Shown one piece after another: positions 1-11,257 of a stretch of 64,000 bases of DNA (positions are counted from its first letter, which is position 1; each line of letters begins with the position of its first letter). The notes beneath the pieces were generated by a model. It searched no databases and was not told the DNA's origin. It saw only the letters and a list, made by a program, of their open reading frames with translations. Position numbers and translations under genes: made by a program. This stretch comes from Acytostelium subglobosum LB1 (Eukaryota; Evosea; Eumycetozoa; Acytosteliales; Acytosteliaceae): NCBI RefSeq assembly GCF_000787575.1, contig NW_012236516.1:64126-128125 (forward strand), written 5' to 3'.

Positions 1-433
1 GGAATCAGACCTTGGTACTGTGTCCTGGAATGGGTCCTTGTGATTGATTGATCACTTGGCCAACCTCCTCATTCTTCAATTCTGTATTCATCGCGGTGTA
101 TCCTGCCGGTTCTCATTCATCCATATATATATACATAATAATAATACTTATTTGTATTACGTCGAAACTAAAGATTGATCAGTTATCTCAAAAGACAGAT
201 GTCGACTTCACACTCACCCACCCAATGACATTGCTCAAATAAAGGATGGCCTGGAAGTTGGGTCATCACTCACATGATATTTTCAAAGAATGTGTGGGAT
301 TTATGATCAACCAATCAATCAATCAAACAATCAAAGACTACATGATCATATAATAATAACTACCAACACAGCTCAACCAAATCATTACATTACAATAAAA
401 TTATAACAACAACAACAGATAAACAGATAAAAA
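1..433. other. Intergenic, 5' flank of ADF-domain gene
   Basis: AT-rich spacer with TA runs (about 123-150) and CAAT-type tetranucleotides. The last 50 bases before the ATG at 434 are A/C-rich, as is usual for leaders in this window. No convincing coding region is seen. Confidence 0.6.
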
Positions 434-902
434 ATGGCCTTGTACTTGATGACCACTGAAGCTACCAACGCTATCACTGCCTTGGATAAGAAGCAACTCA
501 ACATGGTGATCATGTCTGTGAACGAGAAGAGCGCTGGAATTGAGTTGCTCAAGACAGAGAAGAAGGCATCACTTGATGAGCTGCTCGCCGAGCTGCCAGA
601 GAACGAGTGCAGATTCATCATTTACAGCTGGGAGCACATGAGAAAGGATGTCAAGACCGTCAAGGACTTCTTCTTCAGATGGTATGTTGTCACTCACATG
701 TTGCAACACTCTTTGGCCACAGACTAACTCGCCTTCCTCATCATGATTCAGGACTCCAAATGGAGCACCAGAGCAACAGAAGCTTAGATATAAGGAGGCC
801 GAGAGCTCCCTGCAGTACAAGCTCAGCAGCAAGTTCAACCGTGTTGCCAGAAGCAAGGCTGACTTCTCCGACGAGGAGTTGAGAAAGATCGGTGCCTGGT
901 AA
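434..902 (+). CDS. ADF-homology (cofilin/GMF-like) actin-binding protein
   Basis: Two exons, 434-681 and 752-902, around a 70 nt GTATGT...CAG intron; 132 residues, which is the usual size of a one-domain ADF-H protein. The domain fills the whole chain. Visible hallmarks are the LAELPENECRFIIYSWEH strand (compare ALPENDCRYAVYDFEF of cofilins), the FFFRWTPNGAPEQQKLRYK segment that precedes the long actin-binding helix, and the acidic C-terminal SDEEL. Family knowledge: such proteins bind actin monomers and filaments or, for GMF, the Arp2/3 complex, and act in the cytosol and cortex. The N-terminus is short and lacks the Ser-3 of classical cofilins, so a GMF-like or divergent cofilin role is possible. 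An AATAAA lies near 1043. Confidence 0.72.
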
Positions 903-1232
903 TCTCTCTCTGTGGTGGTGGTATCAACTCTGTTGTGTGTCGGACGGATGGTGTTGTTGAGATTGGTCCAACAACAGTTGCCTGGCAATGACACTATCAT
1001 GGTGTTGAACGATACACAACATTATTTATTAATCATTCAATCAATAAATCAATACCAAAACTTGTAATCTTCGGTGGAGAGCGTCATTGATTGTCAATGT
1101 GGATGGATTGTTTGGCTATCCAGGGATAGCGTAGCATCGATGATCTTCATCCTCCACATGGCTGACAGTTGGACAGTTCGTGAGAACAAGTTATGAACAC
1201 GACCATGGCCATTCTAGCGATTAAGGGGATGA
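903..1232. other. Convergent intergenic spacer
   Basis: Lies between two convergent genes. It has an AATAAA-type signal near 1043 for the plus-strand gene. Nothing else is recognised. Confidence 0.5.
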
Positions 1233-2882
1233 TTATCCACTCAATGGTTTGGGATTCTTGATCAAAGACATTATTGAATGGATATCAATGAAGCCACATG
1301 ATGTATGTCGAGGATGTTGGTCGGTAACAAGGTTGAAGAAGAGATAGTCATTGATGCGACGGAATTGGTGTTTTTGAAAGTTCATCACTAAACCTAAATC
1401 AATCAATGATGTGCACGTTGACAGTACATTCATCATCCAATCATGATCAATGTCATTGTATCTCAAGTGATTGTAAAGACTTAGAGATCTGAGTGAGGCC
1501 ATTGGTAGCTGACCGAGTTGCTTTGGCCAATGTTCAAAATTTGTCATTGTTAGCGATGTGAGTGATGATGGGAACTGATCAGACTCGAATGTATGCTGAT
1601 AGTTTCTTATAGTGAGTGATACAAGTGCTGGTGGTAACTTGGTCCTATCCAAACTGAACGACGCACATGTATCGTTCAAACATAGAGTGTGAAGTGATTG
1701 AGGGAATTCTGAGATTGGTCCAACTGCATCCATCTCCAGGTCTCGCAGACTGGATGGGAGTGACGAGAGGTCCAATGCAGGACTGTTCCAGTCATCCGCG
1801 TCCCAAGCAGCTAGAACAAGTGATCTTAGATTGGGGAATGTGGATGTGATGGACCGCCACTTCCTGAATGTTGTACTTAGGCGTGTGAGTGCGTGGAACA
1901 CCAGTCCAGGAGTGAACGGTGATTGACTGTCATGCTTCAGACAAGTCCAATGTGCTGCGCCAACATTGTGTTTGTATCTCTCATTCATCACACCAACATT
2001 GGTGACGCTTGCTGGTAGGCTATCAATTCCGAGTGGTCGATTGAAGCTTCCTCCAAAGGTGATGCGCTCCAATGTTGCGGGGAACATGCGAGATTCTATC
2101 GGGCGATTGAAACCATCACCTAGGTTGAGCTTCTTCAATCGAGGTGGTAGTGTGCCAATCGTAATCATGTTATTCCAATTATCCGAAATGATTGTGAGTG
2201 ATGTCAGACTGCTGGGAAGATCCTCTAGAGGGTGGTCAAAGTCACCAGTAATTGCCAGACTAGTCAGTGTACTCGGTAGGAAGCTGACATTGGTGGTAGA
2301 CTCCACGCGCATGCTTGTCAATGGTATGTGACTCATTGAGTAGTTAAGGGTATGTCCAAACACGAACTTTAACTTGACCGATCGATCATACATCTCTTTC
2401 ATAAAGTCAGTGATTCCTTCCCAGTATGACTCATTAAACGTCTCATCATCATCATCTTCATCATCTTGTTTGAATACTATTCCTCTGACATTGTTCATAC
2501 CTAGTACCTCTTTAGTCCATTGATTATCATCTATTGCTAGAGATGTATGTTCACATGTTAATAATCAATCATTCATTCAATCAATCAATCATTCAATCAT
2601 TCGATCTGTCATACAATAATCTGAATATTCATCAAATCCTATTGTTATGGTAGTTGTCTTGTTGTTGATTACAAGATGTTGTATGATGTCACGGTATGAT
2701 CGTAGTTTGATCAAGTCATCTTGATACTTGAAATGACTATATATCTTATCCGTTTTGAATTGTAGATACTTGTGTCTATTTTCAAACAATCGTTTACACA
2801 CTAATGATAACATCAAACAATCTACATCACTGTCAATGAATGATAATATATGTTGTAATAATGTGAACTGAAGTGTATCCAT
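1233..2882 (-). CDS. F-box/FNIP repeat protein A
   Basis: Minus strand; exon 1 is 2882-2615 and exon 2 is 2536-1233, with a 78 nt phase-1 intron (GTATGA...CTAG); 523 residues. Exon 1 starts MDTLQFTLLQHILSFI and carries an F-box-like helical motif with a conserved LVCKRLFE core. Exon 2 opens NQWTKEVLG and then carries tandem FNIP/IP22 repeats, leucine-rich-like units of about 22 residues (for example GDGFNRPI, GGSFNRPL, LPSSLTSL). Family knowledge: dictyostelids have very many FNIP proteins, few with a known role; an F-box head suggests SCF ubiquitin-ligase adaptors with the repeat solenoid binding substrate. The start is set by the same MDTLQ opening in paralogs B, C, E and F. The stop TAA is at 1235-1233. 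Confidence 0.85.
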
Positions 2883-3028
2883 ATCTCTATCTCTATCTCT
2901 ATCTGTATTATTACATGATTGAGTGTGAATATGATTGAATGAATGACGTGAACTTGAAAGACACGCCAACAAGGCCTGTGTGAAAGTTTGAAATGTTAAT
3001 TTATGGGACGGAATGGTTCCAGAGGGGT

Positions 3029-4683
3029 CTACTTGATCATGGAAATGATCATTTGGAGGCTGATGAATCCACATGTTGGTAGATTATCATAAAGTGAGCC
3101 TTGACATCTGAGGAAGAGTGTGTCTGTGATACGGTATAGTTCCAGATTTAGTGACATGTAATTTAGATGAATGTGAGTCAGTGTGATCATGTCCAAGTAC
3201 AACTTCATCCATTGATTCAATATATCGATATTGTTATACATATTTCTAATCTTTAGCGTAAGTGATCGTAATGATGTTGGCAGTTGATTTGGTAATGGCA
3301 ACTTTGTAACATTGCACAATGTGAGTGAGGTCAATGTTGTGGGGAAGTCTTTGAGCTCAAACTCATGATGATAAGAGTTCAGTGTGAGTGATACCAGTGA
3401 TGGAGGCAGCAAGCCTGGAAACAGTATAAAGTCTTCATTATAGCCATTGATTACCAATGTCTTCACTCCTCGAGGTAATGCCGAGTAGTATCCATTCGGC
3501 CAGATTGTCAGATCGCGAAGTGATGAAGGGAGAGCGATGAGATCGAGCGGAATGTATAAACTAAAGCCGACCAGAGATAGTATATGAAACTTTTGGAGTG
3601 ATGGGAAGGTGGATGATGTGACGGGTGACGACTCGACGAAGGGTGCACAAAGGTTGGTGAGCGACTGGCACACCAACACCGGAGAGAGCTCCAAAACGGA
3701 TTCAAAGCGAAGTCTCGACCAATGTTGCGCGCAGAGACCAAGAGGGTGGACGTAAAGCTCGTGCAAACGCACTCTAGTGATGGTCGCGGGGCAGTTGCTG
3801 AGGGTGAGAGGTTGATTGAATGCACCGCCAAAGTTGACACGCTTGAGTGAAGGTGGGAAGGTCCCTTCGGCTATGGGTTGATTGAATCGATCGTTAAACT
3901 TGAGGCGCTTCAATCGTGGGGGCAATGACCCTGGTACAATTGGTTGGTTCCAATCATTCGCCCAAATGGTGAGTGATGTCAGGCTGTCGGGTAGACTGCC
4001 AAGTGTTACAAACTCGCCATTGATCACCAGCTTGGTGAGTGTCCGCGGGTAGTAGCTTGGGTCGGGCAACTCATCTTTAGGACTTGTGTTTATCATCATT
4101 GTTGTCAATGGCACACTACTCATTGAGAATGATAACAAGTGTTCTGTTGTCATTTCAAACTCCATCTCCACTGATCGATCATACATCACTGTCATAAAGT
4201 CCATCATCCTATTCCAAAATGCTGCATCAAACAATTGACCATTGTCCTCTTCTTCGAATGTTATAACTCTAATGTTATTCCTATTCAGCATCATATGTAT
4301 CCATGCTTCAATTGTGAATTGATCACCATCATACACTGTATGAGAGTGAGTGCAAGTGTGAGTGTGAGTGTGAGTGGAATGATGCCAGTGCGACTGATNC
4401 GATCAAACATACTTAAGATATCATTTGATAATAGTTTGAATGTTGAGATATAGTTGATCTTTGAGTTGTTTAGTTGATTGATGATGATGTCGTGATATGA
4501 TTCTAGATTGATTCTATCATCATTGTAAGCTCGATATCTTGATCTGTTTTTAATGTTGAAACTTAGATAACTATGTCTAGAATCAAACAATCGTCTACAC
4601 ACCAATGACATCATAATACGATCAGCATCATGAGGTAGGTATGACACGATATGTTTCAACAATGTATACTGTAGTGTATCCAT
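3029..4683 (-). CDS. F-box/FNIP repeat protein B
   Basis: Minus strand; exon 1 4683-4413, exon 2 4335-3029, 77 nt phase-1 intron (GTATGT...ACAG); 525 residues. The head is MDTLQYTLLKHIVSYL with LVCRRLFDSRHSYL, then FNIP repeats (NDWNQPI, NDRFNQPI, GGAFNQPL). An undetermined base (N, 4399) falls inside the intron and does not affect coding. The stop lies 146 nt from the start of gene A, so A and B are a tandem pair. A GGAATGGTTCC palindrome sits about 10 nt past the stop (3010-3020). Role inferred as for gene A. It is clearly a diverged paralog rather than a recent copy. Confidence 0.85.
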
Positions 4684-5217
4684 CCCATCACTCTTATTAT
4701 TTATATAAATATTAGTAATATTTGTTTGGTCAACTGATCTTCTTTTTTATGATTGGGGTTTGATCACAACCGTGTTCAACCAGATAATATTAATATGAGC
4801 AACTTTTGTCAAAATAAGGGAGATTGGTTCGGTGTGAAATAATTAATATTCATTCAAGGATATATATTCTACTTAATTCTCATGACAACTTAAAGGGTTA
4901 TACTGATTGCCTTTTAAGTTTGCCCCCAAACTACTTGAGATTGGTGTCTGAGTTGCTTTCCAAGGTCCAAAAGACCCCAAGTATTGATTGAATGTCATTT
5001 GTTTCTCTATTCTTATCGCTTATTACTGTTCCTCCATCAATGAACTTACAAACAAACGATATTGATACTACCCCAGAAAGCTCATCAAACATAGACAACA
5101 CATCAGTCTATCTTTCAGATCAACCACCAAGTACCTATAAATACAGCCTATCAAGAGTTCATTCATAAAACCATCAATAATCTAAGAAACTTTATTACAA
5201 ATATTACAACAAATAGA
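4684..5217. other. Divergent promoter region
   Basis: This spacer separates the minus-strand FNIP gene B and the plus-strand gene at 5218, so it should carry both promoters. It is AT-rich, with A-rich leader sequence just before 5218. No known operator motif is recognised. Confidence 0.4.
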
Positions 5218-5757
5218 ATGTCTGAACTTCGTAAAGGTAAGCACAATTACTATCTCTCTTTTCAATCAATATTAATGATAACCTATACTAATATAATACA
5301 TTTACCTAGATATCATTAAGGTTTTTACCTCTGAGGTCTTCCGATTCATAATAAGGAATTGACTCCCCTTGAACCTCAATGATCCACAACTTTATAAGTT
5401 GGTCGATGATCATATAATGTGGCCCAGAGTGGTCTACATCCGGTCCTGGAACCTTGAAGGTGTGATGTCCAGGATCAATCAAGATGTCCCAGTCCGATGT
5501 AGACCGGACAGGCTTGTGAAGACCATCCACACTATTTTGGGTATCTTGGGATGTGTAAGAGTCTTTGATCACACCGATCAATATTGGTCTTTCTCCAACC
5601 ATAGGAGTATCGAATGCATGTCATTGGCTCCCCTTATCCAGACTTATCCCTGGGCAGGACGTATTGCGGGCCAACCCCACATGATCATTGGAATCAAGAT
5701 TAGAGGCAACCACCCCTACGAGACCAGCGAGTTTAACCTCCCCATTCCACATTGATT
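5218..5757 (+). pseudogene. Unidentified gene with in-frame TGA, probably broken
   Basis: An A-rich leader, ATG at 5218, a 19 nt first exon (MSELRK) and a good GTAAGC donor at 5237 with a CTAG acceptor (exon 2 from 5310) look like a true gene start. The spliced frame reads DIIKVFTSEVFRF and then meets TGA at 5360-5362. The same frame continues open from 5363 to the stop at 5755-5757 with coding-like composition (VYIRSWNLEGVMSRINQ, TYPWAGRIAGQPHMIIGIKI). Options are a nonsense-broken gene, an extra intron skipping the TGA (an AAG acceptor before TTGGTC near 5399 would keep frame), or initiation downstream. I recognise no family. The opposite strand also has a 98-residue open frame (5602-5306), judged less likely. 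Confidence 0.4.
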
Positions 5758-5784
5758 GATATAAACAACCAATGACCTTTGTTT

Positions 5785-5806
5785 GATTGGAACCTAGGTT
5801 CCAATC
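5785..5806. repeat. Perfect 22-bp palindrome
   Basis: The half-site GATTGGAACCT is followed directly by its exact reverse complement, with no spacer. It lies between the stops of two convergent genes (5757 plus, 5882 minus), so a transcript end or bidirectional terminator hairpin is possible. Confidence 0.7.
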
Positions 5807-5881
5807 CTCCTTTGATCACATATAGTGAGTGCGTGATTGGAATGTGTTTGATTGGTTCCCAACCCATCGGTCCAATATTTT

Positions 5882-7540
5882 TTATTTATGGAATAGTGCC
5901 ATGATCGAGTCAATGTCAATGAATGCACATTCAGTTACACGGTTGAGAATGGACTGGTCATACTTGAGAAAGAGTGTGTCACTGATTCGATAGAGCTCAA
6001 TTTTGAACTCCCTCCAGCCCTCAACATTGATGCAGAACAATGATGTTGTGGCCAACACCTGTGCCATATGTTCATCAGTCAAACTCCTTTGGAATCTGAT
6101 GGTCAATGTATGAATGGACTGTGGAATTGTGCTTGGATCAAGCTCGCTCTCACAACTGATCGTCGTAAGTAATGTAATTGTTGATGGAAGCATTGAGGCT
6201 TCGATTGGATGTCGATAGCTTTTGAGTGACAGTGATCGAAGTGATCGAGGCAAAGTCGTGTTGGTCAATCTGAAGCCAGACCCGCAACGGAGTTTCAATT
6301 TATCGAGTCCTTGAGGGAATGATTTGATTGGTCGCGCGACATGCGTATGTAGTGCGGTCAGTGTGTGAGGAAGTGTCGAGTAGTCCATCTCAAGGTAATT
6401 CCAAATATGGTAATCAAGTGATCTGAGTGCTGGGAATGTGGATGAGATCAGAACATCAGCACTCACTTGTGTTTCCAATTGCGTGAGGTTGGGAAAGACC
6501 ATGCCAGGAGCAAATGTAGCATCACTTTGCATCAGAAGTTTGACACATGCGCGATGACTGAATGGATGGCTGTATCTTACATTGATCAGAGTGACATCGG
6601 TGACCGAATCAGGAAGGTTGGTGCTGGTGAGTGGCTCATCGAAGTATGGACCAAAGTGTACACTCTCCAGGGTTGGAGGGAATGTTCCATCGGCAATTGG
6701 TTGATAGAATGCTCTGCCAAAGATTAGTCTCTTGAGGCGAGGCGGGAGTGTTCCTGGTGCAATGGGCACATTCACATTAAACATTAATGATGTTAGAGTG
6801 TCTGGCAGAGCACCAGGTGTTGAGAAGGTTTCGCCAACAATTGATAGTTCAGTCAATGTGCTTGGGAGCATATTGAAGTTGGGCATCTGATCATCTGGGC
6901 CCAGTTGTATCTCCAATGATGTCAATGGGATATGACTCAATGAGAATGTGAGATTGCGCCATGTCCCAATTACATTGCGTGACATAATGAATGACAAATT
7001 GACTGATCGAGCTGACATCTCGGCCATAAAGTAGTTGACATTGGCGTTGTTCCAGAATGTTGCATCGAATGGATACTCATCAGACTCTATAAACTTTATG
7101 TGTCCAACGTTGTTCTCTCTAAATAGTCTGTGACTCATCCATTTAGCACTTTTGCCATCTTAGTTTGTTTGTTTGTTACTATGGCCGCTCAGATCACATC
7201 ACTTTACATCACTTCATATCACATCACATGACTTACCTATACATGCAATGGCATTAGTCTTGCTTTTGGGAGTCACAGCATTGACCTCCACAAACATCTT
7301 TCCAGTGTTGTTGAATTGATACCTGATGATATCACGATATGATTGAAGTCTGACATCTTGATCGTTGTACAAATATGCTCTGTGAGTCAATTGGTGACTG
7401 TGATTGACCTCGTTCAAGCGAAGATATTGGTGCCGACATTCAAACAGACGTCTACAAACCAATGTCAACATCAAACGATCAGCATCACGATCAATGAATG
7501 ACAATATATGTTGTATCAATCTGAATTGAAGTGTATCCAT
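5882..7540 (-). CDS. F-box/FNIP repeat protein C
   Basis: Minus strand; exon 1 7540-7237, exon 2 7158-5882, 78 nt phase-1 intron (GTAAGT...TAAG); 526 residues. The head is MDTLQFRLIQHILSFI with LVCRRLFECRHQYL. Exon 2 begins with KWMSHRLF and carries FNIP repeats (GRAFYQPI, GPYFDEPL, LPDSLTSL). Exon 1 and the nucleotides just upstream of it are very close to those of the inverted copy at 33.7 kb (gene F). A TTG lies in frame 12 nt upstream, but the ATG at 7540 matches all paralogs. F-box adaptor function is inferred from the family. Confidence 0.86.
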
Positions 7541-7743
7541 CGTTATCTCCAATCATTGATTGATTGATTGATTTGAGGTAGTTGAGTGAGTGGGAATTGG
7601 AATGATTCCAGTGAATGATTGATTGGGTGAGGGATTGAATGGTTCCTAACTGAATGATGTCATTGTATCTGTATAATGTTTATTTGATTGATTTATTGAT
7701 TATGTGGGAAGTCCCATTCATCGATCAATCCACACGATCATTT

Positions 7744-9415
7744 TTAAGTTGGCGCAACTTTTGATTTATGGTACATTGCCATTATGGAGTCTATGCCGAT
7801 GAATGAGCATTCAGTGACCTGACTGAGAATGGACCTGTCATACTTGAGGAAGAGTGTGTCACTGATTCGACAGAGCTCAATGGCGAACACACGTCCAATC
7901 GATCGTATATTAATCTTGATGTGGAACAATGATGTCGATGCCAACATCTGCTCCAGATGTTGATCACCATTCTCATGGTTGTGAATGATGCTCACCATTT
8001 GTATTGAAGGAGGTAGTTGGTTTGGATGAAGAGGATGTGTCCATTTGATGGCATTGAGTGATGTTAGAGATGGTGGAAACAAAGCGGCCTCAATGGGATG
8101 GTGATAGCTCCTTAGTGTCAGTGTTCGAAGTGATTGAGGCAATGTCGTGTTGGTCATTCGGAAGCCAGACTCACATCGAATATCCAATGTATGGAGACCT
8201 TGAGTGAAAGATACGATTGGTCGCGTCTCATGGGTCGTCAGCTCAGTCAGTGTGTGAGGAAGTGTCGAGTAGTCCACCAGGTAGTGGCACCATCCAGAGT
8301 AATCAAGTGTTCTGAGTGATGGGAATGAGGATGCGATCAGAACAGCAGGATCCACCTTTGTCCGCAAGTGTGTGAGGCTGGGGAACACCAAGCCATGAGC
8401 AAACTTTGAAGTCCCGCCCATATCAAGACGGACACACGTACGATGACTGAATGGATGGCTGTATCTAAAAAAAGAGATATCGGTGACCGATTCGGGAAGG
8501 TTGTTGCTGTTGAGTGGTTTGTCGAATGAATAACCAAACTGGACATATTCAAGTGTTCTTGGGAATGTTTTATCGGCTATCAGTTGATTGAATGTTCTGC
8601 CACAGTATAATCTCTTGAGACGGGGTGGGAGTGCCCCTGGTGCAATTGGCTGGTCCCATGCTCTCGATTGAATCCTTAGTGTTGTCAGACTGTCTGGGAG
8701 ATCACAGAGCATTGTATTGAACTCTCCACCAATTGATAGCTCAGTCAATGTGCGTGGGAACATGTTGGCATTGGGCAACCGATCATCAGGGCCAGGTTGA
8801 ATAACCATCACCGTCAATGGCACATGACTCAATGAGAACGTGAGTTGGCGCCCCATGTGGAACATTAACTCGACTGATCGAGCAAACATCTCAGCAATAA
8901 AGTCCATGTTGTTATTCCAGAATGTTGAATCCAACGTATTCTTTACATCTGACTCTACGAATACAATGCGACCAATTCTATTCGCTCTCAACAGTTCGTG
9001 TTTCGTCCAGTTGTCACTTCTTAGATCTATTATTATTTGATGTTTATCCATTCATTCATTCATTCATTCATTCCAAGTCTGTTTAATATGATGTAATGTG
9101 ATGTGATGTTGTCCAACACACCATCACTTACTTACCCAAAGACATCATGTTTGTCACACTAGTCGCTGTGTAGGCATATACAGTTGACATTCCATTGTTG
9201 TTGATTTGATTGCGGATGATATCACGATATGATTGTAGTTTGACATCTTGATCATTGTAGGAACGAGCTATGGATTTGATTGATTTGAAGCAAAGGTATT
9301 TATGTCTACATTCAAACAGATGTCTACACACCAATGTCACCATCAAACGATCAGCATCACGATCAATGAATGACACAATACGTTGTAACAATGTGAATTG
9401 AAGTCTATCCAACAT
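7744..9415 (-). CDS. F-box/FNIP repeat protein D
   Basis: Minus strand; exon 1 9415-9136, exon 2 9026-7744, 109 nt phase-1 intron (GTAAGT...ATAG); 520 residues. The head is MLDRLQFTLLQRIVSFI, so it differs from the MDTLQ starts of its neighbours but keeps LVCRHLFECRHKYL. FNIP units include GRTFNQLI and GYSFDKPL, followed by LP-type repeats. It is closest to genes C and F (shared LFLKYDRSIL and DIDSIMALYHK-like C-terminal ends). The intron is longer because of a run of ATTC/GAAT units. Confidence 0.86.
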
Positions 9416-9753
9416 GTTATCTATCTGTATCTTATCTCTTTATCTGTTTCTAATTTGAATGAGTTTGGAACACACACAGTTCCAAAGTTAACATGTTTCT
9501 GGAAGTGAGCAAAACAGTTAATTTATGGGACAAGACAGACTCACTCAATCAATCAACAATCAACATATCGATGATGGACAGACGACTCTGTCCGCACTAT
9601 GATTAGTTTGATCGATAGATACATTCAAATCGATTGTAAATGTATTTATGTATATGTAATGATGTGGTCGCGTCACCATCCATTGATCCAAGAGCGTGAG
9701 TGGCTATGGATCAGAGGCAGATACTGGACGACACACGTGTCGAGGGGGTGCGT
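9416..9753. other. Intergenic spacer
   Basis: Promoter side of FNIP gene D and 3' side of the secreted-protein gene at 9754. An imperfect inverted repeat TTTGGAAC...GTTCCAAA lies near 9468-9492. No coding signal is seen. Confidence 0.4.
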
Positions 9754-10169
9754 TTAGGCAGTCCAGATGGTCAAGATGGTGAAACCAACGTTGGTGACGG
9801 TGAGTGGGAATGCTCCAAAGTCTCTCTCGTAGGTGACGGTGGACATTGGTGAGATATCGTCCTCCTCCTCTGGGGAGAGACCAGCCTGCATTCTCAGTCT
9901 ACCCTCGGTGGTGTTTCCGTTCTTAACTCCGACGGTGGTCATTCTTGGCCAGACCCAGGTGTTGATTCCAGACTTGGACTCGCCCTAAAGTAATGAAGTA
10001 AGATTGATTGATTGAGTATGAGTGAGTGATTGATCTTATGATTGATTGATTGAGTGATGGAGTGATGGACACTTACTGGCTCCAAGGTCCATGGACCCTC
10101 AGCAGCGATGGAAGCAACGAGGAAAGCAGCGATGACAAAAGCAGCAAGGATGATAGTTGAGGCCTTCAT
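9754..10169 (-). CDS. Small secreted protein, function unknown
   Basis: Minus strand; exon 1 10169-10077, exon 2 9984-9754, 92 nt phase-0 intron (GTAAGT...TTAG); 107 residues. Residues 1-23 are a textbook signal peptide (MKAST, a long Ile/Leu/Ala/Val core, then SIAA before EGPW). The mature part of about 84 residues has no cysteine, an acidic patch (SPEEEDDISP) and alternating hydrophobics (TVTNVGFTILTIWTA) that suggest a small beta-sandwich. It is secreted or surface-bound by inference. No family is recognised. Its codon choice is biased to C- or G-ending codons, which hints at high expression. Confidence 0.75.
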
Positions 10170-11257
10170 TGTATTATTATATGTGTATAAATGATTATTT
10201 GATTGATTGATTAAATGATGTAGATTGAGGGTAAGGACCTTGCATTTTATAAAGTTGTTGTACACCTTGTTTTGGATGGATGGATCATCGTTTGCAGCAG
10301 TAGACCTTTCTGCAGTACAAAACAATCGCAAACGTACCCATAGTAGGGGCCGCGGATATTTCAATTCCGAATGTGTTACTGTCTCTCAGTGTCAGTAGCC
10401 CGGAAGGTGTGTGACTTGGTGATGGTGATGGGTGATGGCGTGTGACGGGAAGACACCCCCCACATTTCACTCACACTCCATCACATCGGCATTTTGATCA
10501 TTTTCAATTGCCGAAGTGATCCCCATCAATCACACACAGTAATAAGTATCTGAAATTGCACGTTGAGAGGTGCTGAAGTAGATATAACAAAAGTTATTTG
10601 TAATAATTATATAATTGTTGGGTGATCGTTATCGTCAAGATCAATCAAGTTTGATCTCTCCAAGGAGAAGTCTACACCTCCGAGTTTGGACTCAATGAGG
10701 TACGCGTCAACAACCTTCGTCCTTACTAGTCTGCTCGGTAGTGGTAGGTAAGTATTGGCAATGAACATGTTGGAGTTGGTCTTTGCCAATTCGACTTCAA
10801 ACACTCAATGAATGAAGACCCGAATATCCTCGGAGGAAGATACTTCAAGACTCACGAGTCTGAGCCCTGCCTTGCCTGCCCACTACTTAGTCTTGTGCAT
10901 ATTACTATGTTAGGTGGCTAATGATGTGTTGTGTAGTGGTATGAAGTGCAGACTACTACTACAACTGCCCATTAAATGTATGATTAACTTAACGTGCTGC
11001 CATGAGTCATAAGATAAATCTTGTTCATCCCCGCGATCAAACGAGGAGACATTTCCAAATACTACTCCAATGACATCCCGAGCTGTAGAGTGTCGCCTAC
11101 ACTCTTTAAAAGAATGAATGAATGATGAATGGACCATTCACCAGGTAAGTCCTACAGCCACAGCCTGGTGGTTATATTATTGTAATGATCAATAATATTA
11201 TCTGTATATGTGTGTGGTGGAATGATTCCAACAACTATTCAAAGTATCTTCAATCAC
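10170..11257. other. 1.1 kb spacer with coding-like debris
   Basis: Contains the promoter of the secreted-protein gene and, on the minus strand, two coding-like stretches. One, 11110-10960, reads RDVIGVVFGNVSSFDRGDEQ. The other, 10804-10607, reads VELAKTNSNMFIANTYLPLP and runs to a stop. They could be two exons of a small gene, with a GTGAGT donor-like site near 10853, or remains of one. No start codon, family or complete frame is established. A TGGAATGATTCCA palindrome sits at 11218-11230. Confidence 0.3.

Noticed and set aside
48-242. Short plus-strand open frame before the ADF gene
   Set aside because: Begins with TTG, has low-complexity Ile/Tyr content from TA repeats and no splice or family signal.
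569-1000. Minus-strand open frame across the ADF gene
   Set aside because: Antisense of a well-supported spliced gene; no independent signal.
5306-5602. Minus-strand 98-residue frame opposite the 5218 gene
   Set aside because: Has no ATG with leader or splice support, while the plus strand has promoter-like leader, start and intron; kept only as an alternative.
7598-7610. Reading the TGGAA-N3-TTCCA dyads as heat-shock elements
   Set aside because: Heat-shock elements need GAA and TTC separated by two bases and repeated units; here spacing is three and many copies lie in introns or after stops.
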